Shown here one piece after another: positions 1 to 6,174 of a stretch of 10,745 nt of DNA. The first letter of the stretch is position 1. Each line of letters begins with the position of its first letter. The notes beneath the pieces were generated by a model. That model ran no database searches and was not told the origin of the DNA. It saw only the letters and a program-made list of their open reading frames with translations. A program made the position numbers and the translations under genes. Source of the stretch: Oscillospiraceae bacterium (GTDB taxonomy: Bacteria; Bacillota_A; Clostridia; Oscillospirales; Oscillospiraceae). The stretch lies in NCBI GenBank assembly GCA_017415945.1, contig JAFQDR010000202.1, forward strand, positions 1-10,745. The letters are read 5' to 3'.

Positions 1-16
1 TCAGACTGTAGACAAA
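1..16 (+). repeat. IS left terminal inverted repeat
   Basis: Sixteen bases that match the reverse complement of 1641-1656 with one mismatch (A versus C at position 10). Similarity stops abruptly after base 16, which sets the length of the repeat. Confidence 0.85.
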
Positions 17-47
17 CCCGACTTACGAAGCACCGTAAGTCGGGTTT
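14..47 (-). terminator. Transposase terminator / IS left palindrome
   Basis: A 13-base-pair perfect stem (14-26 with 35-47) with an 8-base loop; the outer pairs are A/T so either strand ends in a short U-run. The transposase stop codon (TTA on the plus strand at 23-25) lies inside the stem. It can end the transposase mRNA and also block transcription entering from the left. Confidence 0.7.
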
Positions 48-1573
48 TGGCGTAAATATGGAAAAAGCGAGCGAAATAATGCGGCAAATGTAGGGGATTG
101 CCACCGTACATTTGCTAATTTTTTAAGATTTTGGCATGCAAATGTAAGCGCCGATTTCATCTCCATCCGCGCCTTGCCAAACATCTGCGTATAGCGAAAG
201 CCGTGGTACTCTTTCGCATCCGCAAACAATCGTTCTATTGTTTCTTTGCGTACCGGATACCAATCCTTTACGCCGTATTCGTATCGGTTGTTCTCCGCTT
301 CCTCCAACTCATCTTGCCACACATGACGGGTTACCAGCTTTTCGCACTTCTTGTTTTGTGTACATATCCCTCTGCACGGACAATTTGCACATACCTTTCC
401 GTCGCTTTTATACTCTTGGTATCCGTGTCGATTGGTTGTTCTGTAGCTTAGTATTTGGTTTTCCGGACAGATGTAGCAATCGTTGTATTCATCATAGACA
501 AAATCTTTCTTTCCGAAAAAGCCTTCTTTTGTTTTGGGTCGGCTGTATGTACTCAATAGGCCAATACCCTTGTCGTGCAGATACTTTGCAATTGCAGGAG
601 TCTTGTATGCTGTGTCGCCTACGATCAGGCTTATTGGCAGGCTCTCCAGCTTATCCATCAAGCTCTTAAATGTTCTTCCGTCGTTCTCGTTGCCGGGGTT
701 TACACTGTAACCCATCACAATACTGTGGTGGTCGCAGGCTGTCTGTACACTGTATGCAAATACATGTTTATGCTCACCCTTGCGGAACCAACCGCTTTCA
801 GGGTCGCTTTTGCTTACCTTGCGGTGCTTTTCCTTCTTCCGTCTGGCTGCTTTCTTCTTGGAAGTATTCTTGTTCAGTTTGCCGGCTCCGCTGGGTTTAT
901 TGTTGTTTTCATCATCTTCATCCTTTTCGTCACTTTCTTCCTCAGTGACTTCTTCATCCATTTCGTCGTCCGTTATTTCCAGATCCTTCAGTGGCTTTTT
1001 GCCATGAGCTTCTCGATCCCTCTGGATCTCTTGTTTCAGCTCCTGTGCGAACCACAACGCTTGATCTTCAGCAAGTTCGTCCCGATACTTTTTTCCATTC
1101 GCTCTTGCCTTTACATGGGTCGAATCCACAAACAAAACCGATGGGTCAACCAATCCGGCTTCCATGCACTCCTTCAAGATATGCTGAAAAATCTGCTCAA
1201 ATAGGTCTGTGTCCTTAAACCGGCGGGTGTAGTTCTTGCTGAATGTGCTGAAATGAGGAACCTTGTCCTGAAGCCCTAATCCCAAAAACCAACGGTATGC
1301 CGTGTTTACTTCTGCCTCAGCTACAGTCTGTCGCATGCTGCGGATACCGAACATATATTGCAGGATCGGCAGCTTAATGAGTGTTACGGGGTCGAGACTG
1401 GGTCTGCCGTTGTCCTCACAGTACAAAGGCTCTACCATGTCGTAGATAAAGCTCCAGTCTATTGCAGCTTCCAGCTTACGCACTAAATGTTCGCTTGGTA
1501 CCATGTCATCCAGACTGATTATTTCTATCTGTGATCTACCATCTACACGTTCTCGTGTCATCATTTCTACCAC
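23..1573 (-). CDS. IS1182-family DDE transposase
   Basis: This 516-residue protein cuts and joins the ends of its own insertion sequence. The N-terminal region (about 15-130) is the IS1182/IS5-type DNA-binding domain, with the family's GRPSLDPVTLIK-like and RWFLGLGL-like segments. The likely DDE catalytic residues are D150 (VDSTHVKA), D320 (VGDTAYKT) and E447 (IERLFADAK followed by HGFR). Residues about 195-256 form a charged insert, acidic then lysine-rich, between the first and second catalytic blocks. A cysteine cluster (C366, C369, C395, C398, C400, C404, C410) is typical of these proteins and may bind metal. The open frame begins at a GTG; ATG codons at residues 4 and 5 are possible alternative starts, and no strong ribosome site decides. 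No frameshift or stop is seen. The family call is firm; activity is inferred. Confidence 0.93.
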   Translation of the reverse strand: MVEMMTRERVDGRSQIEIISLDDMVPSEHLVRKLEAAIDWSFIYDMVEPLYCEDNGRPSLDPVTLIKLPILQYMFGIRSMRQTVAEAEVNTAYRWFLGLGLQDKVPHFSTFSKNYTRRFKDTDLFEQIFQHILKECMEAGLVDPSVLFVDSTHVKARANGKKYRDELAEDQALWFAQELKQEIQRDREAHGKKPLKDLEITDDEMDEEVTEEESDEKDEDDENNNKPSGAGKLNKNTSKKKAARRKKEKHRKVSKSDPESGWFRKGEHKHVFAYSVQTACDHHSIVMGYSVNPGNENDGRTFKSLMDKLESLPISLIVGDTAYKTPAIAKYLHDKGIGLLSTYSRPKTKEGFFGKKDFVYDEYNDCYICPENQILSYRTTNRHGYQEYKSDGKVCANCPCRGICTQNKKCEKLVTRHVWQDELEEAENNRYEYGVKDWYPVRKETIERLFADAKEYHGFRYTQMFGKARMEMKSALTFACQNLKKLANVRWQSPTFAALFRSLFPYLRQNPTYGAS

Positions 1574-1588
1574 TGCCTTTCTGCTTCT

Positions 1589-1594
1589 ATTATA
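1589..1594 (-). promoter_or_regulatory. Probable -10 box of the transposase promoter
   Basis: The minus strand reads TATAAT about 15 bases before the transposase start codon. The -35 position would fall inside the subterminal palindrome 1600-1643, and no good -35 hexamer is present at 16-18 bases. Expression is therefore probably weak, as is common for transposases. Confidence 0.4.
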
Positions 1595-1599
1595 CCAGA

Positions 1600-1643
1600 A
1601 AAGTCCCCTAATTTACACCTTTTCTTGCAAATTAGGGGACTTT
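1600..1643 (-). terminator. IS right subterminal palindrome, insulating hairpin
   Basis: A 15-base-pair perfect stem (1600-1614 with 1629-1643) with a 14-base loop. On the minus strand the stem ends in ACTTTT, so RNA entering the element from the rodA side would form a terminator-like hairpin upstream of the transposase promoter. This fits the known way insertion sequences limit activation by outside transcription; the function here is inferred. Confidence 0.55.
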
Positions 1644-1656
1644 GTCGACAGTCTGA
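1641..1656 (-). repeat. IS right terminal inverted repeat
   Basis: Partner of 1-16, with 15 of 16 bases matching in inverted orientation. It overlaps the last three bases of the subterminal palindrome at 1600-1643, so the transposase-binding end and the hairpin are physically merged here. Confidence 0.85.
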
Positions 1657-1680
1657 GCTCGGTCATCTGACCGAGCTTTT
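1656..1680 (+). terminator. Rho-independent terminator next to the IS end
   Basis: A perfect 10-base-pair stem (AGCTCGGTCA, 1656-1665, with 1668-1677) and a two-base loop, followed by a run of T, on the plus strand. No plus-strand gene upstream survives in view. It probably ended a gene that now lies to the left of the insertion sequence. It faces the end of rodA. Confidence 0.75.
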
Positions 1681-1688
1681 TGGCGGAG

Positions 1689-1714
1689 CGGCGGGAGCAA
1701 GCCCCCGCCCTACA
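1689..1714 (-). repeat. Solitary GTAG-hairpin repeat
   Basis: On the minus strand the unit reads TGTAGGG, then a GC-rich self-complementary stem-loop, then CCG. All 26 bases are identical to 10706-10731. It lies between the rodA stop and the upstream terminator. Only one arm is present here, unlike the paired copies near 5.6 kb and 10.7 kb. It may also help end rodA transcription, but there is no T-run after it on that strand. Confidence 0.7.
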
Positions 1715-1724
1715 AAGGATATCC

Positions 1725-2873
1725 TTAATACAGCGAATACTGTGTTGGTTTTCGTTTGTACTTGATGCCCGAGACGATGCCCATGGCTGCCCAGGAGGAT
1801 ACGATGGAGGAACCGCCGTAGCTGAAGAAGGGCAGGGTGATGCCGATAACGGGGGTGACACCCATGCACATGCCCGTGTTTTCAAAGGTCTGGTACAGGA
1901 TGGATGCTGCCATGCCCACGCACACCAGCATACCCAGATCGGTGCCGGAGCGCATACCCACATAAATGACACGAACCACAATGACCATCAGCAGCAGGAT
2001 GCAGGCGATGCAGGCGATCATGCCCAGCTCCTCGCCGATGACGGAGAAGATAAAGTCCGTGTGCTTGCCTGCGCGGTCGGACTGGCTCTGGGGCCCGTTG
2101 TACAGGCCGCGGCCTGTCAGCTGCCCCGATGCAAGTGCGATTTTACTCTGGTTGGCCTGCCAGTTTATGCCGGAGTTGTCGGGGTCGATGCTGGGGACGT
2201 AGGGTACCAGCAGTCTGTCACGCTGGTACTCCTTCAGTACGAAGGTCCATGCAAAGGGCATGACCGCCAAGATGGCAGCAAAGCCCGCCACGAACCATTT
2301 CCAGCTGAAGCCCGCCGCGAACAGCATCAAGGCGAAGACCATAAAGAAGATGGACGCGGAGCCCAAGTCCTGAGAAATCACGATGATCAGACCGAAGATG
2401 GAGCCGAAGTGCAGTACCAAGCCGATGACGGAGGGAAAATCGTTCAGCGTGTTGCGGTTTTTCAGATGGGCAATGTGCTTTGCCATAACAACGGTGTAGG
2501 AAACCTTGACAACTTCCGAGGGCTGTACGCCGATGCCGAAGAAGCGCAGCCAACCGTTGTTGCCCGTGTCACCCGCTTCCCCGAAGAAAATCAGAGAGCA
2601 CATGAGGGCTACGTTAAATACCGTCAGAATGGGCCAGTTATCCGCCAGGGTGTCAATGTCCACATAGGTGAAGAACACATACAGCCCCAAGCCGATGAAA
2701 ATGCCCAGAGTCTGAACGTACACATACTGCATACTGCCTGTGGAGGCGGTGGCACTGGAAATGACCACGACACCGAACACGGATGCGATCATGCACAGGA
2801 TCAGCAGCAGCATATCACCGCGGGCGAAAAAGTCCTTTGCGGTGGACAGAATCATTTTTTTCGATAGGTTCAC
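1725..2873 (-). CDS. rodA: RodA-type peptidoglycan glycosyltransferase (SEDS family)
   Basis: This 382-residue polytopic membrane protein belongs to the FtsW/RodA/SpoVE (SEDS) family, which polymerises lipid II into glycan strands with a partner class B penicillin-binding protein. About ten hydrophobic segments are visible. Family signatures are GNNGWLRFFGIGVQPSE (104-120), HTDFIFSVIGEELG (271-284) containing the expected catalytic aspartate D273, and LPFFSYGGSS (347-356) near the C-terminus. The spacing and the QPSEVVKV segment favour RodA (elongation) over FtsW or SpoVE, but no morphogene neighbour confirms this. The start is GTG at 2871-2873, placed seven bases after AAGGAG; the ATG at residue 7 lacks such a site. 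The gene is divergent from tsaE and appears monocistronic. Confidence 0.87.
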   Translation of the reverse strand: MNLSKKMILSTAKDFFARGDMLLLILCMIASVFGVVVISSATASTGSMQYVYVQTLGIFIGLGLYVFFTYVDIDTLADNWPILTVFNVALMCSLIFFGEAGDTGNNGWLRFFGIGVQPSEVVKVSYTVVMAKHIAHLKNRNTLNDFPSVIGLVLHFGSIFGLIIVISQDLGSASIFFMVFALMLFAAGFSWKWFVAGFAAILAVMPFAWTFVLKEYQRDRLLVPYVPSIDPDNSGINWQANQSKIALASGQLTGRGLYNGPQSQSDRAGKHTDFIFSVIGEELGMIACIACILLLMVIVVRVIYVGMRSGTDLGMLVCVGMAASILYQTFENTGMCMGVTPVIGITLPFFSYGGSSIVSSWAAMGIVSGIKYKRKPTQYSLY

Positions 2874-2933
2874 AGGGATACTCCTTATATAAGAAACGTC
2901 ATGCCGATAATTATTCCAATTATAATCTTACAC

Positions 2934-2962
2934 ATTGTATCACAAGGAAACACTTTACGCAA
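2934..2962 (-). promoter_or_regulatory. Candidate rodA promoter
   Basis: The minus strand has TTGCGT (2957-2962) and TACAAT (2934-2939) separated by 17 bases. An alternative is TTGTGA with TATAAT closer to the gene, but its spacer is only 15 bases. The -35 overlaps the -35 proposed for tsaE by three bases. Confidence 0.45.
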
Positions 2963-2982
2963 CGGCGAAAAAAGGGTATAAT
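2954..2982 (+). promoter_or_regulatory. Promoter of the tsaE operon
   Basis: TTTACG (2954-2959) and a consensus TATAAT (2977-2982) are separated by 17 bases. This would give a leader of about 35 bases before the tsaE start. It looks like a housekeeping sigma-A promoter. Confidence 0.65.
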
Positions 2983-3023
2983 GTAACATTAGAATAAACA
3001 TTGTGTGAACTTGCGAGGAATTT

Positions 3024-3446
3024 ATGATTTACTATACAAACAGCGATAAAGAGACGGAAGCGGTTGGCGAGCAGTTCGGCCGCACCGTGAAGGACGGTAC
3101 CGTGGTGGCCATGTACGGGGATCTGGGTGCGGGGAAGACCGCATTTGTCCGTGGGATGGCCCGCGGCATGGGCATCACCGAGCGTGTGTCCAGCCCCACC
3201 TTCACCATCGTCAACGAGTATCTGGGTGACCGCACCCTGATCCATTTCGATATGTACCGATTGGGCAGCGCGGATGAGCTGTTCGACATCGGCTGGGAGG
3301 ACTATCTTGCCCGCGGTGCCGTGTGCGCCGTGGAATGGAGCGAAAATGTGGAGGAGGCCTTCTACGGGGATGAGATCATTCTTACCATTGAAAAGACCTC
3401 CGATACCTCCAGAAAAATTACCATTGAGGGGGCAGATCTATGCTGA
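3024..3446 (+). CDS. tsaE: tRNA t6A biosynthesis ATPase TsaE
   Basis: TsaE is the small ATPase that, with TsaB and TsaD, places threonylcarbamoyl on A37 of ANN-decoding tRNAs. The 140-residue length is normal for the family. Walker A is GDLGAGKT (32-39). The family segment SSPTFTIVNEY (56-66) contains the switch region, HFDMYRL (74-80) carries the Walker B-like aspartate, and EWSE (104-107) is the conserved C-terminal motif. The ATG at 3024 follows GAGG at 3015-3018. It is the first gene of an operon and its end overlaps the tsaB start by seven bases (ATGCTGA), implying translational coupling. Confidence 0.96.
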   Translation: MIYYTNSDKETEAVGEQFGRTVKDGTVVAMYGDLGAGKTAFVRGMARGMGITERVSSPTFTIVNEYLGDRTLIHFDMYRLGSADELFDIGWEDYLARGAVCAVEWSENVEEAFYGDEIILTIEKTSDTSRKITIEGADLC

Positions 3447-4150
3447 CACTTGCATTTGAATCCAGCGCAAAGGCCGCATCCGTTGCACTGTGCGACGGAG
3501 AGAAGCTCATTGCTCAGACCACCCAGAACTGTGGGCTGACCCATAGCGTGACTCTGCTGCCTATGGCAGAGGCACTGCTGAAGACAAGCGGCTACAAGCT
3601 CAGCGATGTGGAGCTGTTTGCGGTTGCCCACGGTCCCGGCAGCTTTACGGGCATCCGCATCGGTGTGTCTGCTGTGAAGGGTCTGGCATGGGGTGCGGAC
3701 AAGGCCGCCGTGGGTGTATCCACCTTGGAGGCCATGGCCTACAACGGCTTGGCATTTGGAGAAGGCGCGGTGCTGTGCTGTGTGATGGATGCCCGCCGCA
3801 ATGAAGTTTACAACGCACTGTTTGAAATTCGTGACGGTGCCCCTGTGCGCATCACCGATGACCGCCCCATTGCACTGGCGGCTCTGGCGGAGGAGCTCAC
3901 CGCATTGGGTAAGCCCGTGGTGCTCATGGGCGACGGCACCGAGGTCACCGGGAAGTATTTTGCGGGCGCGGGCATCAGCCATACCGCTGCCCCCGATCCC
4001 ATCCGTCTCCAGAGCGCGTACGGCGTGGCTATGGCGGCGGCAAGGGCAGAGATCGGCACCGCCGATGACATCCACCCCGTGTACCTGCGTCTCAGTCAGG
4101 CAGAGCGGGAACGTTTGGAACGCATGAAAAAGGAGGAAGCAGGCAAATGA
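3440..4150 (+). CDS. tsaB: tRNA t6A biosynthesis protein TsaB
   Basis: TsaB is the ASKHA-fold scaffold that dimerises with the TsaD enzyme and recruits TsaE. The protein has 236 residues, a normal length. Signatures are the N-terminal [14 protein letters not shown] strand (4-17), HSVTLLPM (35-42), [13 protein letters not shown] (63-75) and MDARRNEVY (116-124). The C-terminal [13 protein letters not shown] segment (213-225) is also typical. The start lies within the end of tsaE and the stop overlaps the upp start by four bases (ATGA). The rimI and tsaD genes that often follow tsaB in Firmicutes are absent here, so TsaD must be encoded elsewhere. Confidence 0.96.
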   Translation: MLTLAFESSAKAASVALCDGEKLIAQTTQNCGLTHSVTLLPMAEALLKTSGYKLSDVELFAVAHGPGSFTGIRIGVSAVKGLAWGADKAAVGVSTLEAMAYNGLAFGEGAVLCCVMDARRNEVYNALFEIRDGAPVRITDDRPIALAALAEELTALGKPVVLMGDGTEVTGKYFAGAGISHTAAPDPIRLQSAYGVAMAAARAEIGTADDIHPVYLRLSQAERERLERMKKEEAGK

Positions 4151-4776
4151 GCAATGTACACGTATTCGACCACCCTTTGATTTTGAATAAGCTGGCCATT
4201 CTCCGTGATAAGAACACCCCTGTGAAGGAGTTCCGTGAGCTGATCGGAGAGATCGCCGCGCTGATGTTCTTTGAGGCTACCCGCAATCTGGCGGTGGAGG
4301 AAGTGACTGTGGAGACTCCCGTGGCTCCCGCCAAGTGCTACCGTCTGGCAGACAAGACCTTGGCCATCGTTCCCATTCTCCGTGCGGGGCTGGGCATGGT
4401 AGACGGCATTTTGTCTCTGGTGCCCTCCGCAAAGGTGGGGCATATCGGTCTGTTCCGCAACGAGGAGACCTTGGAGCCTGTGAAGTATTATTATAAGATG
4501 CCCCCCGATGTGGCAGAGCGTGATGTGTTCGTGGTGGACCCCATGCTGGCAACCGGAGGCAGTGCCATTGCCGCTATCGACTTTTTGAAGGAGGACGGGG
4601 TCAAGCGCATTGTGATGCTGAACATCATTGCCGCACCCGAGGGTATTGCCGCTGTGCAGGCAGCCCACCCCGATGTGGAGATCTATACCGCCGCACTGGA
4701 CAGCCACCTCAATGAGCATGGCTACATTGTACCCGGTCTGGGTGACGCGGGGGACAGAATCTTCGGCACCAAGTAA
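4147..4776 (+). CDS. upp: Uracil phosphoribosyltransferase
   Basis: This enzyme makes UMP from uracil and PRPP in the pyrimidine salvage pathway, in the cytoplasm. At 209 residues it is full length. The PRPP-binding loop is [12 protein letters not shown] (129-140). The family segments PILRAGLGM (76-84), [19 protein letters not shown] (97-115) and the uracil-binding [13 protein letters not shown] (192-204) are all intact. AGGAGG at 4131-4136, inside the tsaB end, precedes the ATG by ten bases, and the ATGA overlap indicates coupling to tsaB. No attenuator or PyrR-type leader can sit in front of it, so its expression follows the tsaE promoter. Confidence 0.97.
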   Translation: MSNVHVFDHPLILNKLAILRDKNTPVKEFRELIGEIAALMFFEATRNLAVEEVTVETPVAPAKCYRLADKTLAIVPILRAGLGMVDGILSLVPSAKVGHIGLFRNEETLEPVKYYYKMPPDVAERDVFVVDPMLATGGSAIAAIDFLKEDGVKRIVMLNIIAAPEGIAAVQAAHPDVEIYTAALDSHLNEHGYIVPGLGDAGDRIFGTK

Positions 4777-4787
4777 GGAGCTTCGGT

Positions 4788-5525
4788 ATGATCTATATAC
4801 AGAAGTCCCATCCCGATTTGGATGTGCCCAAAACTCTTAATCGGATTCAAAAAGCCTTGCAGGCGGAGCTGAAGCCTCTGGGATTCACCAAGCACGGACG
4901 TACCCACCATCGTTTTGTGGATGGGGACATTTCGCAGGTCATCAATTTTCAGTGCGGTCAGTCCATTTATGACCTTGACCACGAGGTTGTTGTGAATATC
5001 GGTGTTCGTATACCGGAGATTGTTCTGGGTGAATTTCATGGGGATGCGGAGCTAAAGAAATATTATAAGGAATATGAGTGCAATGTTCGTTCAAAAATCG
5101 GGTTGGTTGGTGGTCAAAAAATCCATGTTTATGATTTGAGCGGTGATGTGGACGACATCATCGAAGACCTTTTGCGTCGTGTGAAAAATGATGTGCTGCC
5201 GTTTTTTGAACGTTTTGGCTCTCGGGATGCAATTTTGAAAGAGTTGCAGGAGAAGCCTCAATCTACTCTGCGTCCGAGGAATGATGAATATCTCGGAGAC
5301 CGCAACATGGCCATGATATACGGCAGACGCGGAGAGATGGAACGAGCATACGAAGCGTACAATCGGTATTATCGTGGGGTAATCAAGAGCAGTAGACTTC
5401 GACATGATGTGAAAAAGCCTATACCTCCTGTGTGGGGCGAGCGTTGCATAAAGGAAGCCGAGCGGTTGGGGATTCCCATTACCGAGGAAAACATGGCACT
5501 GGCAATGAACACTGCGAATCAATAA
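4788..5525 (+). CDS. DUF4304-like protein of unknown function
   Basis: A 245-residue soluble protein with no signal peptide or membrane segment. The N-terminal 130 residues resemble the DUF4304 family: a helix, then LKPLGFTKHGRTHHRF (28-43), GDISQVINFQCGQ (46-58) and a strand-rich core with VVVNIGVRIPE (67-77). The C-terminal part (about 165-200) looks like a single TPR-like helical pair, and the rest is charged. The function of the family is not known. The ATG is placed seven bases after AAGGAG, which overlaps the upp stop, so it is the last gene of the operon. Its codons are visibly more AT-rich than those of upp and tsaB, hinting at later acquisition. The family call is from motif resemblance only. 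Confidence 0.7.
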   Translation: MIYIQKSHPDLDVPKTLNRIQKALQAELKPLGFTKHGRTHHRFVDGDISQVINFQCGQSIYDLDHEVVVNIGVRIPEIVLGEFHGDAELKKYYKEYECNVRSKIGLVGGQKIHVYDLSGDVDDIIEDLLRRVKNDVLPFFERFGSRDAILKELQEKPQSTLRPRNDEYLGDRNMAMIYGRRGEMERAYEAYNRYYRGVIKSSRLRHDVKKPIPPVWGERCIKEAERLGIPITEENMALAMNTANQ

Positions 5526-5533
5526 CAGAACAC

Positions 5534-5569
5534 AAAAGGAGAAACCACGAAAGCGGTTTCTCCTTTTTT
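5534..5569 (+). terminator. Terminator of the tsaE-tsaB-upp operon
   Basis: A 13-base-pair stem (5534-5546 with 5555-5567) with an 8-base loop and a run of six T. It starts nine bases after the stop codon of the DUF4304-like gene. Confidence 0.9.
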
Positions 5570-5585
5570 CGGCTCGTTGTTTGCC

Positions 5586-5710
5586 GCCGTAGGGAGCATC
5601 GTCCTCGATGCTCCGCGATGCAGCAGTCGGATGATTGCCGATGGACGAAAAATCGGAGAGTGTTTGTCTGCGGTGAAAAGCGGAGCGTCCGGGAGGACGC
5701 TCCCTACGGC
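5586..5710. repeat. Paired GTAG-hairpin element (BIME-like)
   Basis: A 125-base element bounded by GCCGTAGGGAGC (5586-5597) and its exact reverse complement (5699-5710). Each end is a separate hairpin with a 9-base-pair stem and 4-base loop (5593-5614 and 5682-5703), preceded by GTAG on its own strand. Aligned in the same orientation, the two 30-base arms differ at five positions. Four of these form two compensatory stem pairs (A-T to G-C and G-C to C-G) and one is in the loop. The 67 bases between the hairpins are not obviously repetitive. No gene is present. Confidence 0.75.
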
Positions 5711-5772
5711 TGCGAATGATTTGGGGTGCGGCGCAAATTTGCGGACCGCAGAGGGCGGCGGTTCCTGCATAC

Positions 5773-5884
5773 CTTGTCATCCTGAACGTAGTGAAGGATC
5801 TCAACCCTAAGGACGGGGTTATGGCGGTGATGATGTACGCAAGGAAAAGCCCTTGAGATCCTTCGCAAGCTCAGGATGACAAAG
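5773..5884. repeat. Inverted-repeat element, TCATCCTGA-type
   Basis: Two arms of about 32 bases (5773-5804 and 5853-5884) in inverted orientation share TGTCATCCTGA at the outer ends and GAAGGATCTCAA toward the inside, with a diverged middle. Each arm is itself partly palindromic (ATCCT with AGGAT). The 48-base centre contains a further short palindrome (AACCC with GGGTT). No coding potential is visible. It has the size and form of a non-autonomous mobile repeat; similar TGTCATCCTGA repeats are, to my recollection, widespread in bacterial intergenic DNA. Confidence 0.65.
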
Positions 5885-5996
5885 ACCGTAATGCGGGGAA
5901 AGCTCCGCAAAAACGTTACCGTGTGGAAAACTTTAGACAAGCGGTGCCTTCGTGCGAGCCGAAAAATGAATAATTTGTCAATTTTGCAGACAAATA

Positions 5997-6025
5997 TGGA
6001 CGGAATGTGGAAAACGCGGTATAAT
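5997..6025 (+). promoter_or_regulatory. Promoter of the surface-protein gene
   Basis: TGGACG (5997-6002) and a consensus TATAAT (6020-6025) separated by 17 bases. Transcription would start near 6032 and give a leader of about 140 bases before the start of the large surface protein. Confidence 0.6.
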
Positions 6026-6066
6026 TTAAATGGACGGGTAGCGTTTTGTTCTGTCACTGAAAAATT

Positions 6067-6105
6067 GATGCAGCTTTGATGCAACTTTTTCGTTGATGCT
6101 GCGTC
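6067..6105 (+). promoter_or_regulatory. Hairpin in the 5' leader of the surface-protein gene
   Basis: GATGCAGC (6067-6074) pairs with GCTGCGTC (6098-6105) with one G-U pair, and an inner CAAC/GTTG stem adds to it. The motif TTGATGC occurs three times in the segment, so other pairings are possible. There is no T-run after it. It does not match any riboswitch I recognise. Confidence 0.35.
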
Positions 6106-6150
6106 ATAGAATATGTAAAGCGAAATTTGGAATAACCTCTTGAGGATAAA

Positions 6151-6174
6151 ATGAGAATGGAGGGACGAATATGA
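6151..6174 (+). CDS. Possible seven-codon leader ORF
   Basis: ATG at 6151 follows GAGG (6142-6145) by five bases and encodes MRMEGRI. Its TGA stop overlaps the ATG of the surface protein (ATATGA). The downstream GGAGGG ribosome site lies inside it. It could couple translation to the main gene, or be chance, since the ORF is very short. Confidence 0.25.
   Translation: MRMEGRI

Larger units (their letters stand above)
1..1656 (-). mobile_element. Complete IS1182-family insertion sequence
   Basis: A single transposase gene lies between terminal inverted repeats. The left end (1-16, TCAGACTGTAGACAAA) and the reverse complement of the right end (1641-1656) match at 15 of 16 bases. Inside each terminal repeat is a further palindrome: 14-47 on the left and 1600-1643 on the right. 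The family is assigned from the transposase. The element starts at base 1 of the window, so the left flank and any target-site duplication cannot be seen. The right end abuts the stem of a plus-strand terminator. The transposase frame is open from end to end, so the copy could be active. The exact right boundary could shift by a base or two because the terminator stem begins with the same A. Confidence 0.88.

Noticed and set aside
131..1218. Several plus-strand open frames across the insertion sequence
   Set aside because: They are antisense to the transposase, overlap each other, and show no family motif.
1656..1714. Terminator for rodA
   Set aside because: On the minus strand neither hairpin is followed by a T-run; the 1656-1680 hairpin has its T-run on the plus strand only.
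1680..2867. A 395-codon open frame on the plus strand
   Set aside because: It is antisense to rodA, which has full SEDS motifs. The translation is His/Gln/Asp-rich and low in hydrophobic structure, and it begins inside the terminator and repeat region.
5586..5884. CRISPR array
   Set aside because: The repeats are inverted pairs of two different families, not regularly spaced direct repeats, and no cas gene is present.
5876..6079. A 67-codon plus-strand frame before the surface-protein gene
   Set aside because: It has no ribosome site and contains the consensus promoter; composition does not look coding.
6067..6170. Riboswitch upstream of the surface protein
   Set aside because: The hairpin and flanks do not match any riboswitch consensus that I know, and the gene product does not suggest a small-molecule ligand.
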